Origin: Comamonadaceae bacterium
Lineage (GTDB): Bacteria > Pseudomonadota > Gammaproteobacteria > Burkholderiales > Burkholderiaceae_C
Direction of reading: 5' to 3'
Assembly: GCA_013297875.1 (NCBI GenBank)
Contig: JAAFIW010000010.1
Coordinates: 84,501 to 148,500 of the forward strand
DNA length: 64,000 nt
A program made the translations under genes and the position numbers. Shown here in pieces: positions 1 through 8,858 of the stretch. The notes below the pieces were generated by a model. The model ran no database searches. It was not told the origin of the DNA and saw only the letters and a program-made list of their open reading frames with translations. The first letter of the stretch is position 1, and every line of letters starts with the position of its first letter.

Positions 1-237
1 GACAGCATCTGCCTGCAGACCACGACGCAAGGTGTCGTTGATCAAAGTTTGGTAGCCACGCCCGCCTGCTTTGGCTTTGTAGGCCTGCACCACTGCGTCG
101 TCCAGCATGATGGTGATGCGGTGTTTGCCCATTTGCTGGGTGAGTGTGTCAGCAAACTCCGGCTGGCTGACATCTTTCAGTCCCACACGCAAGCGGGGAG
201 CTGCATCAGAGGTAGGAGAAGAACTGGCGTGTTTCAT
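1..237 (-). CDS. BrnA-like antitoxin, C-terminus cut off by window edge
   Basis: The frame opens with ATG at 237 and stays open to base 1 (79 codons), so the C-terminus lies outside the window. The stretch HRITIMLDDAVVQAYKAKAG followed by GYQTLINDTLR is typical of BrnA/CopG-like antitoxins, which bind DNA through a ribbon-helix-helix and neutralise a BrnT RNase. BrnT normally precedes BrnA, but the upstream gene here is an unrelated zinc-ribbon protein, so this may be an orphan antitoxin. Family assignment is by motif only. Confidence 0.7.
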   Translation of the reverse strand, partial: MKHASSSPTSDAAPRLRVGLKDVSQPEFADTLTQQMGKHRITIMLDDAVVQAYKAKAGGRGYQTLINDTLRRGLQADAV

Positions 238-264
238 GGTTTTCAGCCTCGCGGGCAACACAAT

Positions 265-672
265 TCACCGGCGGTTTTCTCTACGCCATTTGATGATGGC
301 TAATATCGAAGGCAGGAAAATCCATATTGGAAGAACCAGGGTCGAGAACGCCCAATACAGAATAAGCCACTTATTCAACGCGCCGCCATAGGGAATCGCC
401 GGGCCAATGGCGAAAAGGCCTAAAACGAGCCAAATCAACACTGACCCTAACAACCGAAGAACGAACCATAAAAACGTGAACCATAAAAACCGACTGCTAG
501 ATGGCGGTTCAGGCACTCTGGCGCGTGGAATAAAAATATTGCTCGAAGCTGACAATGATCTCCCAGCTATATTACCAAAATAGGCATCACAAACTGAACA
601 GGCTACCATTTCTTTACCGAGAAGCAACTCAGACCCACATTTAGGGCAATACCAGGTTTGACCTTTTCCCAT
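265..672 (-). CDS. Zinc-ribbon membrane protein of unknown function
   Basis: 135 residues. The N-terminus carries two CxxC knuckles (CPKC at 9-12 and CSVC at 26-29), which should form a zinc ribbon. Two hydrophobic stretches follow (about 65-90 and 95-125), predicted to be membrane segments, and the tail is basic (KWRRENRR). It starts 9 bp after the stop of the large transglutaminase gene on the same strand and may be cotranscribed with it. The function is unknown. Confidence 0.6.
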   Translation of the reverse strand: MGKGQTWYCPKCGSELLLGKEMVACSVCDAYFGNIAGRSLSASSNIFIPRARVPEPPSSSRFLWFTFLWFVLRLLGSVLIWLVLGLFAIGPAIPYGGALNKWLILYWAFSTLVLPIWIFLPSILAIIKWRRENRR

Positions 673-680
673 GGGCAGTC

Positions 681-3600
681 TTACCGCCTCAAATCCCTAG
701 TAAACGGAAACTCCCGACTCCCCGGCACATTAATACTCGCAGGCGGAATATTCATCACCCCCGGCGTATGCCCCATGCGCACAAAGCGCGACAAGCGCCG
801 CGATTCGGCTTCATACGCATTCACCGGCAGGTAGTCATAACTCAAGCCCCCCGGATGCGCGACGTGGTACTGGCAGCCGCCCAGGGATCGCTTCATCCAG
901 GTATCGACGATGTCAAACGTCAGCGGCGCATGCACGCCAATCGTGGGGTGTAGCGACGAAGGCGGTGCCCAGGCCCGGTAGCGCACGCCGGCCACATATT
1001 CACCCGAAACACCGGTGGGTTGCAGGGGCAGGGCCTGGCCGTTGCAGGTGATGACGTAGCGGCTTTCGTTCAGGCCGGTGGCGCGCAGCTCGATGCGCTC
1101 CAGGCTGGAATCCACATAACGGGCAGTGCCACCGGGTGCGCCTTCTTCGCCCATCACATGCCAGGGCTCGACCGCGTTGCGCAGGGTCAACTCAATGCCG
1201 GCGGACTGCACCTGGCCGACCAGCGGGAAGCGGAATTCGAAATGCGGAGCGAACCAGGCGTCGTCAAACGCATAGCCAGCCTGGCGCATCTCGGCCAGCA
1301 CGTCGTGCAGGTCGGCCTGCACAAACGTGGGCAGCAAAAACTTGTCGTGCAGCGCCGTGCCCCAGCGGGTGGCGGGGGCGCTGTAGGGCGTGTTCCAGAA
1401 GCGGGCGATCAGCGCGCGAATGAGCAACTGCTGCGCAATGCTCATCCGGGCGTGCGGCGGCATTTCGAAGGCGCGCAGCTCCAGCAGGCCCAGGCGGCCA
1501 GTGGCGCTGTCGGGCGAATACATCTTGTCGATGCAAAACTCGCTGCGGTGGGTGTTGCCGGTCACGTCGATCAGGATGTTGCGCAGGGTGCGGTCCACAA
1601 TCCACGGCGGCATGGCCTGGCCGTAAACCTCGCGGTTGCGGTTGATCTCGCGCAGCGCAATTTCCAGCTCGTACAACTGGTCGTTGCGCGCTTCGTCTAC
1701 CCGCGGGGCCTGGCTGGTAGGGCCGATGAACATGCCGCTGAACAGGTAGCTGAGTGACGGGTGGTTGTGCCAGTACAAAAGCAGGCTGGCCAGGAGCTCG
1801 GGGCGGCGCAGAAACGGCGAGTCGTTGGGCGTGGCACCGCCCATCACAAAGTGGTTGCCGCCGCCGGTGCCGGTGTGGCGGCCATCGGTCATGAACTTTT
1901 CAGCCGACAGGCGGGTTTCAAACGCGGCCTGGTACAAAAACTCGGTGTGCGCGACGAGCTGGCCAAAGTTGTGGGCGGGGTGAATGTTGACTTCAATCAC
2001 GCCAGGGTCGGGCGTGACTTGCAGCATTTTCAGGCGCGGGTCGCGTGGCGGTGGGTAGCCTTCGATGACTATCTTGAGCTGAAGCTCTTGCGCCGTCGCT
2101 TCGACGGCGGCCAGCAAATCCAGGTAGTCGGTCAGGTTGGCCAGTGGCGGCATGAAGATGTAGAGGCAGCCGGTTTTGGTGCCCTGCATTTCGGCTTTGG
2201 GGCCGTTGGCGCGGCGGGGGTCTCTGGCCTCTACACACAAGGCGGTGCGGGTGATCCAGTGGGCGGATTCGAAGCGGTTGGGGCTGCGACTGGAAAACGC
2301 TTGCGGCTCGGCTTGGGCGGCGGTGCGGGCGTTGGCATTGCCTGCGGCGGTGGCGGCGCGGGCAGCTTCGAGCTGGCCTTGCAGTTGGCTCAGGCGGCGG
2401 GGGTTTTGAGCCGGGTTGGGCGCGGCGGGGTAGCTGTTTTGAAGCGTTTTCGGGCTTCCGCCCATGTCAATATTGCTCAAGCCGCTATTGAAAACATAGC
2501 GACTATGGAGTGCAGCGGAAGCGGGCAGGGTGCTCGAAGTGCTGGTAATCGCGCTCGGATCAGGCTCCACCAGGTACGGGTAGTCACCATCGGTCACCCA
2601 GGGCATGGAATCCAGCGGCAGGCGGTAGCCCATGGGCGAATCGCCGGGGTGCAGGTACATGCGCTCGTCGCGGAAGAACCAGGGGCCGGTTTTCCACACC
2701 GGGCCACTCAGCTGGGGGCCTTCTTCCGCCTTGATCGGCAGCACGTAGCCAATTACCGCATCCAGCTTCTGCTCAAACACGCGGCGCAGCCGGGCGCGTT
2801 CCATTTCGTCGTCCAGCCGCGAGTCAAACGGGTCCACATTCACCGGCAGGCGACGCTCGCGCCACAGGTAATAAAACACGTCTTCATAGCCGGTCTGCAC
2901 AAATTGATTCGTCACGCCCAGCTTGCGCGCCAGCGCGTCGGTGAAACGCTTGGCGTCGGCCGCGCTGTAGTTGGAAGGCAGGCGCTCGTCGGCAAACAGC
3001 GCGGGGTTTTTCCAGATCGGCTGGCCGTCTGCACGCCAGAAAATGCTCAGCGCCCAGCGCGGCAACTGCTCGCCGGGGTACCACTTGCCCTGGCCAAAGT
3101 GCAGAAAGCCGCCGTCGCCATATTCAGCGCGCAGCTTTTGCACCAGCTCGGTCGCGTAGCCGCGCTTGGTCGGGCCCAGCGCCTCGGTGTTCCACTCGGG
3201 CGCGTCGCGGTCGCTCACGGCCACAAAGGTGGGCTCGCCGCCCATGGTCAGGCGCACATCGCCTTGCAGCAAATCGGCATCGACCTGCTGGCCCAGTTTG
3301 AGCACCTCGGCCCACTGCTCGTCGCTGTAAGGCTTGGTTACGCGCGGTGACTCAAAAATGCGGGTGACCTGCATGTGGTGGGCAAATTCCACCTCGGCCT
3401 CGTCCATCAAGCCTTCAATCGGCGCGGCGCTGCTGGGGCTGGGCGTGCAGGCCAGGGGAATGTGCCCCTCGCCGCACAGCAGGCCGCTGGTCGCGTCCAG
3501 CCCCACCCAGCCTGCGCCGGGCAAATACACCTCGCACCAGGCGTGCAGGTCGGTGAAATCGACCGTGGTGCCACTGGGGCCGTCCAGCGATTTCACATCG

Positions 3601-4229
3601 GGCACCAGCTGAATCAAATAGCCCGACACGAAACGCGCCGCCAGGCCCAGGTTGCGCAAAATCTGCACCAGCAGCCAACCCGAATCGCGGCACGAGCCAC
3701 TGGCCAATGTCAGCGTTTCCTCCGGCGTTTGCACACCGGGCTCCATGCGAATCAGGTAGCGCACGTCTTTGGAAACCTGCTGGTTCAGTGCCACCAGAAA
3801 GTCGTTGGTCGGCCGGGGTGTGCGGTCAATCTTGGCCAGGTAGGCCTGCACCAGCGGCGTGGGCGCTTCGGTCACCAGATAGGGCGCCAGCTCCAGCGCC
3901 AGCTCGGGCGCGTAGGTGAAAGGGAATTTCTGCGCTGTGGGCTCCAGGAAGAAATCAAACGGGTTGAACACCGACATATCCACCACCAGATCCACCGTCA
4001 CCTTGAACTCGGTGGTGGGCTTGGGAAACACCAGCCGCGCCTGGTAGTTGGCAAACGGGTCTTGCTGCCAGTTCACAAAATGCCCCGCAGGCTCCACCTT
4101 GAGCGAATACGAAATGATCTGGCTGCGGCTGTGCGGCGCAGGGCGCAGGCGCACGACTTGGGGGCCAAGGTTGACCGGGCGGTCGTATTTATAGTGGGTA
4201 ACGTGGTTTAAGGCGGCGTGTATGGACAT
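681..4229 (-). CDS. Large transglutaminase-like / DUF2126 protein
   Basis: 1182 residues. Residues 1-85 resemble the bacterial transglutaminase N-terminal beta domain. Residues 150-250 are a transglutaminase core with a readable triad: Cys180 (ASGSCRDSGW), His229 (TDLHAWCEVY) and Asp245 (GLDATSG). The remaining ~900 residues match the DUF2126 type, including the His- and Gly-rich GRHTGTGGGNHFVMGG stretch. Relatives usually sit with circularly permuted ATP-grasp and alpha-E genes, and the set is thought to make or modify peptides. Those partners are absent here, but a smaller transglutaminase lies at 27149. A copy of the dispersed AGCTGCTTGAGCA repeat is read through in frame near 2471-2490 (residues NSGLSNIDMG). 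Confidence 0.9.
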   Translation of the reverse strand: MSIHAALNHVTHYKYDRPVNLGPQVVRLRPAPHSRSQIISYSLKVEPAGHFVNWQQDPFANYQARLVFPKPTTEFKVTVDLVVDMSVFNPFDFFLEPTAQKFPFTYAPELALELAPYLVTEAPTPLVQAYLAKIDRTPRPTNDFLVALNQQVSKDVRYLIRMEPGVQTPEETLTLASGSCRDSGWLLVQILRNLGLAARFVSGYLIQLVPDVKSLDGPSGTTVDFTDLHAWCEVYLPGAGWVGLDATSGLLCGEGHIPLACTPSPSSAAPIEGLMDEAEVEFAHHMQVTRIFESPRVTKPYSDEQWAEVLKLGQQVDADLLQGDVRLTMGGEPTFVAVSDRDAPEWNTEALGPTKRGYATELVQKLRAEYGDGGFLHFGQGKWYPGEQLPRWALSIFWRADGQPIWKNPALFADERLPSNYSAADAKRFTDALARKLGVTNQFVQTGYEDVFYYLWRERRLPVNVDPFDSRLDDEMERARLRRVFEQKLDAVIGYVLPIKAEEGPQLSGPVWKTGPWFFRDERMYLHPGDSPMGYRLPLDSMPWVTDGDYPYLVEPDPSAITSTSSTLPASAALHSRYVFNSGLSNIDMGGSPKTLQNSYPAAPNPAQNPRRLSQLQGQLEAARAATAAGNANARTAAQAEPQAFSSRSPNRFESAHWITRTALCVEARDPRRANGPKAEMQGTKTGCLYIFMPPLANLTDYLDLLAAVEATAQELQLKIVIEGYPPPRDPRLKMLQVTPDPGVIEVNIHPAHNFGQLVAHTEFLYQAAFETRLSAEKFMTDGRHTGTGGGNHFVMGGATPNDSPFLRRPELLASLLLYWHNHPSLSYLFSGMFIGPTSQAPRVDEARNDQLYELEIALREINRNREVYGQAMPPWIVDRTLRNILIDVTGNTHRSEFCIDKMYSPDSATGRLGLLELRAFEMPPHARMSIAQQLLIRALIARFWNTPYSAPATRWGTALHDKFLLPTFVQADLHDVLAEMRQAGYAFDDAWFAPHFEFRFPLVGQVQSAGIELTLRNAVEPWHVMGEEGAPGGTARYVDSSLERIELRATGLNESRYVITCNGQALPLQPTGVSGEYVAGVRYRAWAPPSSLHPTIGVHAPLTFDIVDTWMKRSLGGCQYHVAHPGGLSYDYLPVNAYEAESRRLSRFVRMGHTPGVMNIPPASINVPGSREFPFTRDLRR
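2471..2490. repeat. Dispersed AGCTGCTTGAGCA repeat, copy 1 (in coding sequence)
   Basis: Reads TATTGCTCAAGCCGCTATTG on the + strand, a variant of the consensus. It is translated within the DUF2126 gene. Confidence 0.7.
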
Positions 4230-4514
4230 GAGCGTTGTCTCGGTTCAGCGTGGGCAATGCGGGGAAGAAGGCCCGTTGCCCATACTAGCAAGCTCTACGC
4301 CCAATCTGCATGACGGCTGGGTGTTTTGTTGTGCATGAAGCTATGCATGTGCTAAGTGCTTCGGGTTGCGACGTCGGGGCATCCGGAGTCCGTGTTGGCT
4401 TCACGGTCAGGTGTCCGTGAAATGGCTGCCACTCTATTTGTTGTGTCACACCTGCGTAGCGCTTGGCGAAATGCCCAGAGATCCCCGGCGGGTTTGAGTG
4501 CCAGGCACACGCCG

Positions 4515-4952
4515 TCAAACCACCACGAGCCGATTGCGCGTTTTCATTTGCGGAAATCTTGAAAAATCGCGGTCCGCAGTCCACAGTTCAGTCACGCCGT
4601 TCTCTATGCAGATGGCGGCGATGCGTGCATCGTGAAACTGCCCGCCACGGATTTTGGCAGCGCGCGCCAGGTCAAACAGGGTTTGGGCATGGCCGTCGCC
4701 GCACCGCAAAAGATTTGACGATGGCGCACGCAACCATTCAGCGGCTTGCTCAAGCGCCTGTTCCAAAGGTGTTGCCAAAACCGGCGCTTTGAACCCCGTC
4801 ACGACCGCCAAAAACTCAGACAGGCAGGCCGATGGAATTCCCCATGGCAGATTGCCTTCTGCCAGCCGCTTCAGCGCAGCTTTGGCGGGCAGGTGCCATT
4901 GCACGTCGCTGCGGTGGGCGTACACCAGCAAGTTGGTGTCAACGGCGATCAC
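4515..4952 (-). CDS. VapC-type PIN-domain toxin
   Basis: 145 residues from a GTG start at 4952. The PIN-domain acidic residues are visible: Asp5 (VIAVDTNLLV), Glu46 (CLSEF), Asp108 (QFHDARIA) and Asp127/Asp129 (WTADRDFSRF). PIN toxins are Mg-dependent ribonucleases. The GTG overlaps the TGA stop of the upstream antitoxin (GTGA), which argues for translational coupling and decides this start over longer in-frame options. Confidence 0.88.
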   Translation of the reverse strand: MIAVDTNLLVYAHRSDVQWHLPAKAALKRLAEGNLPWGIPSACLSEFLAVVTGFKAPVLATPLEQALEQAAEWLRAPSSNLLRCGDGHAQTLFDLARAAKIRGGQFHDARIAAICIENGVTELWTADRDFSRFPQMKTRNRLVVV

Positions 4953-5254
4953 TGCTGGCGGTTCCCGCTGTCCTGGCCGTCCACGCGAATCAGCCGTCCA
5001 TCCTTCAAGGTCCATTCCGGATTGGCGGCGTCGCGCCATGTTGCGGGGTCTGACAGCACGCTGAGCTCCGGCACCGCGCCTGTTGAGCCAAAGCTGAAAT
5101 CCTGAAGGTGGAAGGGTTCAGCTGCAGGCTTGGGCTGCGCCATGACCATGCGCAATCCACTTTCCACCATGGCCCGAAATGTGAGCCCCCGGTCTTTGGC
5201 CTGTGCGCGTGCCTGCTCAAAAAGCGTGTCAGAGATATCGATGGTGGTTTTCAT
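4949..5254 (-). CDS. VapB-like antitoxin
   Basis: 101 residues. The start MKTTIDISDTLFEQARAQAK and the following RGLTFRAMVESGLR are typical of VapB-type ribbon-helix-helix antitoxins. The C-terminal half should wrap the toxin. ATG at 5254 is chosen because the family begins MKTT; the frame stays open further upstream but without family similarity. It is the first gene of the pair and overlaps the toxin start by 4 bases. Confidence 0.85.
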   Translation of the reverse strand: MKTTIDISDTLFEQARAQAKDRGLTFRAMVESGLRMVMAQPKPAAEPFHLQDFSFGSTGAVPELSVLSDPATWRDAANPEWTLKDGRLIRVDGQDSGNRQQ

Positions 5255-5504
5255 ATGGGTCACCCATACTTTCAAATATGGTTTGTATTGTAGGCTTGCT
5301 ATGAGGCGCTCGTGCGCCGCCAGAAATTTGCCGCGAGACACATGGGACAGCGCCCGCACCGCAAACAAAAAGTCTGGCTTTCGCGTCGGTGTTTGCCACC
5401 TGCGTGCTGGGCAATCGTAGAGCGAGGCGTTGATTGCCTTGAGTATTTGTGAGGCCTGCCGTTGGCGCTCCGCTTGAGCGCGGGATCAGGCGTTCCCGCG
5501 GAAC

Positions 5505-5948
5505 TTATTGATCACAGTCCTCGTTCCATACCGAGAGTGCGGTTTGACTCCCACCGGCAAAAACTACGAGGCTACCTCTACCTGCAAACAGCCCGGAACA
5601 CGCTTCGGCGCTTTGGGGGCAAAAGGCTGGCACACGGAGGGTTGCTCGAACTCCGCCGCCCAGAAAGTGAATAACTCGTATGCCAGTCTTCCCTGGTGCG
5701 AGGCAGTTACGCGAGCACTGCTCCTCTCTTACATCCATGAACAGGACTCGTCCGTCAATTTGCATCGAGGCTTTCTGTCCTACCCACTCAAGAACGGTCT
5801 GAGGGGGTTCTTCTTGCGCAGCTCTTACCTGGAACCTGCATCCAGACTCCGACGTGGCCGGTTTGGCAGGCAGTGGGTCGATCCGCGGACCTGTGACTGC
5901 AAGCGTAGAAACAAGCATCAGCGTGAAGAAGAGGGGAACTGCGTGCAT
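5505..5948 (-). CDS. Small putative secreted protein, unknown
   Basis: 147 residues from ATG at 5948. The N-terminus (MHAVPLFFTLMLVSTLAVTG) looks like a signal peptide. The mature part contains five cysteines that could form disulfides. An in-frame ATG at 6002 would add 18 residues and hide the signal peptide, so the shorter start is preferred; a GGAAGAGA stretch lies upstream of it. I do not recognise the family. The isolated setting next to repeats makes it only moderately certain. Confidence 0.5.
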   Translation of the reverse strand: MHAVPLFFTLMLVSTLAVTGPRIDPLPAKPATSESGCRFQVRAAQEEPPQTVLEWVGQKASMQIDGRVLFMDVREEQCSRNCLAPGKTGIRVIHFLGGGVRATLRVPAFCPQSAEACSGLFAGRGSLVVFAGGSQTALSVWNEDCDQ

Positions 5949-5999
5949 GGGACGCCTATTGATCTCTTCCAAATTCACGACAGTGAATTGGACTGTTTT

Positions 6000-6034
6000 C
6001 ACCCTCTCCCTCCGGGAGAGGGCTGGGGTGAGGG
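6000..6034. repeat. REP-like hairpin CCCTCTCCC...GGGAGAGGG
   Basis: CCCTCTCCCtccGGGAGAGGG followed by CTGGGGTGAGGG. The same type recurs twice inside prmC (36919-37013), and related G-rich versions occur at 22619-22728 and 57360-57394. Confidence 0.75.
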
Positions 6035-6670
6035 ATTGAGCGTTCCAGCCGTCATGTTTTTTGAAACGCTCAATAGTGTGGTTGCGTCACTCCTGATGGG
6101 ATCAGCTTTTATCCGCCACGCCCACCAACCCAGCCAAAGTCAAAGCCTTCAACCCAGATTTTCCATTAGGCGCACCTTCGGTGCTGTTTGGATTCCAACG
6201 CCGCATTTGCGGCCATTTTCGACCCTCTTCGTCGCCCATGGCGCGCGCCATGGGCCTCCTCAGTCGGGTCAAAACTGACTCGCAACTGCATCCGTTGTCT
6301 ATCCAAACCCTAATGGAAATTCTGGGTTCAACGCAGCCGATGAACCTCGTTTGGACTGAACCATTGCTGGTTAAGGAACTGACGCTGTCGGTATAGGGGT
6401 TTGAAAGCGTAGCGCGGGCGGGCATGCGTAAATTATGGCTTCGAATGCGCCAATTGCCTTGCCTGCTGGACCCAGATTGATGTGTGCTCGTACTGTGCAA
6501 CGCGCTGCGTTGCGAAACCTTTTTGTATGACAACTACTTGAGGTTTCAGCTGCGCAGATTGCGCAGCAGGAGGGGTGAGTGACCGCCCGCAGCTCAGGCG
6601 GTTTCTCTGGCTAATATTTCTGGCGTGTGGGGCGGTTTGAAGCAAAAACCGCCACACGCCCAAGTGTTTA

Positions 6671-6691
6671 TTGCTCAAGCAGCTATCAAAA
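6671..6691. repeat. Dispersed AGCTGCTTGAGCA repeat, copy 2
   Basis: TTGCTCAAGCAGCTATCAAA, just left of the split attC. Confidence 0.8.
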
Positions 6692-6714
6692 TCGTAGTAG
6701 CCGAAACCCCTCAG

Positions 6715-6783
6715 CGGCACAACGTTTGACATGAGGGGACCGCAAAAGGCGTAGCCTTTTGTGGGTTCCCTCGATGGAAGGGT
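6715..6783 (-). other. attC site of cassette 2, major part (interrupted by the intron)
   Basis: AACGTTTGACATGAGGGGAC, then CGCAAAAGGC, a GTA loop and GCCTTTTGTG, ending TGGAAGGGT. The halves form an imperfect inverted repeat like an integron attC. The left box AACGTTTGA is the same as in the intact attC at 9350. Joining 6783 to 8860 across the intron restores AAGGGTTAGGGC, matching AAGGGTTAGGC of the intact site. Confidence 0.75.
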
Positions 6784-7356
6784 GTGCGCCCAGCATGGGC
6801 GTGAACTTATGGGGTGCAAGTCCCCTGTGGGAGAACCGAATTGGACTCATGAGAGCAATATTAACCACTAGCCGATGGCAAGGGCTTACCCGCGAGGGTG
6901 GGTCTGGAGGAAGCCCGAGTGCAAATGTGCGAGGCGACGGACAGAAACCGCATAGTCAAGGCCGAGGGAGTCGAGGCAAGCTGGCACATGACGGCAAAGC
7001 CCACCGGTTCGACGCCTACGGTAAATGCGGCGCTTGTGCACAGACAGTTCGCGACCCTTACCTGGGGAGATCTGCTCCGCGAGCGGTGCAAATGAATGAC
7101 GACATGACCCGGATAGGTTCTACCGGGATACCAAGACCCAGCGCCGTAGCGAGCTGTCCGCTGCGTGTCGAAGAAACTGGCAGCAACGTCGTCCATGAAC
7201 ACAGCGCGACCCGTAGAGATGCGGGCCGTGATGGTGCAGAAGTCAGCAGCGGCCATAGTAGGTGCCCAGGAGTCGGGGTGCTGAAGGTCCAAACAATGAG
7301 ACACAAGGAGCAGGCGTGTTGACCTCGACCAAATCGACCAAGCCCGAGCGGGCCAG

Positions 7357-8790
7357 ATGCGGACGGCGGCCAACACGCACCGAGCCTTGAAACAAGACGA
7401 AGTGAAAGTCAATAGCGAACTGCTTGAAGAAGTGCTGACCAGCGACAACCTGGCGCAAGCATGGAAACGGGTGAAGGCCAACAAAGGCGCGCCGGGTATT
7501 GACGGCATGACCATTGAAGACTTCCCCGACCATGCGCGCGCGCACTGGTCAGCGATTCGACAGCAGATCAAGGACGGGGATACCAGCCGCAGGCCGTGCG
7601 AAGGGTAGAAATACCCAAGTCCGGTGGCGGCAAACGCCAGCTGGGCATCCCCACGGTCATGGACCGGGTTATCCAGCAGGCCATAGCCCAAGTGCTCACG
7701 CCGATATTCGACCCGACATTCTCGGAATCGAGCTTCGGCTTTCGACCGGGCCGCAACGCACACCAAGCGATCAGGCAGGTACAAACGATTGTGAAGGGTG
7801 GCAAAAGCACCGCAGTGGACATCGACCTTGCCAAGTTCTTCGACACCGTCAACCATGACGTGCTGATGAACTTGCTGGCTCGCTCCATTGCCGACAAGCG
7901 ACTGCTGCTCTTGATCGGGCGCTACCTGCGCGCCGGGGTGCTGGTCGGTGAGCAAGTAGAGCCGAGCGAGGTGGGCACCCCACAAGGTGGGCCACTTTCG
8001 CCACTGCTGGCAAACATCCTGCTGCACCAACTCAACCTTGAGTTGGAACGGCGGGGACACCGATTTGCACGTTATGCCGATGACATGGTCATTCTTGTCA
8101 AAAGCGAACGCGCTGCACAGCGGGTGATGGGCTCCATCACGCGGTATCTGGAAACCACCCTAAAGCTCAGAGTCAACTTAGCCAAAAGCAAAGTGGCACC
8201 GATGAGCGAATGCGCCTTCCTGGGCTTCACGATCAAGGGCAAGAAGATACGCTGGACCGATAAGGCACTGGCGAACTTCCAGCACCGGATCAAGGAGTTG
8301 ACGGGCAGGAGCTGGGGCTTCGCTCGTACACAAACAGTCCTGAGGACTGTTTGTGACTGGCGAAGAGTAGGTGCCTCTGGCACCGGAGCGCCCTGCAAGG
8401 GTATCCATGGAATACCGCCTGCGAAAGCTGGGGCAATACATGAGGGGATGGACGGCATACTTTGGCATCAGCCAGTATTACCGCCCGGTACCCGAACTGG
8501 ACGAGTGGATCAGACGGCGCATGCGTATGTGCTACTGGAAACAGTGGCGCTGGCCTCGCACAAAGATCAAGAATCTGCTGGCCTTGGGCGTGAGCCTGAA
8601 GTCGGCGATTCAGCACGGATGCAGCAGCAACAGCTACTGGCAAATGTCCAGAACCCCCGTGATCAATCAGGCAATTTCCAACGCGTGGCTAAAGGAGCAA
8701 GGTTTGCTCAGTGTGAAAGACCTGTGGTGCCAGGCCCAGGGTTACACGGCAAAGAAAGTAAAGGCTTCGTCGAGCGAGCCAACTTGTTGA
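7357..8790 (+). pseudogene. ltrA: Intron-encoded reverse transcriptase/maturase, broken in two places
   Basis: Three consecutive frames together encode a group II RT/maturase. Frame 1 (from about 7357) has the N-terminus with ANKGAPGIDGMT. Frame 2 (to about 8318) has GKRQLGIPTVMDRVIQQAIA, the FRPGRNAHQAI stretch, the catalytic YADD near 8073 and the start of the maturase region. Frame 3 (8401-8790) has YRLRKLGQYMRGW and CYWKQWRWPRTKIKNLLALG. The first break is a one-base shift near 7580, where GGGGATACC should read GGx-TAC to continue as YQPQAVRRVEIP. The second is an 82-bp hairpin insertion at 8319-8400. No C-terminal HNH endonuclease domain is seen. Confidence 0.88.
8319..8400. repeat. 82-bp hairpin element inserted in the maturase gene
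   Basis: Left and right flanks join as GRSWG|VSMEYRLRKL, the uninterrupted family sequence. The insert contains ACAAACAGTCCT-G-AGGACTGTTTGT, a perfect 12-bp inverted repeat, extended outward with one mismatch to CTTCGC/GCGAAG, and a second hairpin GGTGCC-TCT-GGCACC. Its length is not a multiple of 3, so it shifts the frame. No clear target duplication is visible. Confidence 0.75.
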
Positions 8791-8858
8791 ACCGCCCACT
8801 GCGGACCCGCACGGTGGGTGGTGTGGGGGGCGACGGTTAGAAGCCGTTGCCTACCCGA

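Larger units (their letters stand above)
5949..6714. other. Region without a convincing gene; palindromes and repeats
   Basis: No frame on either strand has a clear family, start or codon pattern. Visible: a REP-like hairpin at 6000-6034, a short hairpin GCACCttcGGTGC near 6174, CCGCATTTGCGG near 6201, a perfect 22-bp palindrome at 6234-6255 centred on GGCGCGCGCC, and one dispersed repeat near 6671. By position it could be a decayed or promoterless third integron cassette, or encode an RNA. Neither can be shown. Confidence 0.4.

Noticed and set aside
1761..3350. 529-codon open frame on the + strand opposite the DUF2126 gene
   Set aside because: Shadow of the real gene; amino-acid content is of the typical Gly/Ala/Arg/His antisense type.
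6102..6533. Reading frame on the - strand (143 codons) left of the integron
   Set aside because: No recognised family, overlaps strong palindromes, and no ribosome site; described as unassigned region instead.
6433..6819. Reading frame on the - strand crossing the attC and intron 5' end
   Set aside because: It would translate attC, the dispersed repeat and the intron boundary; not a gene.
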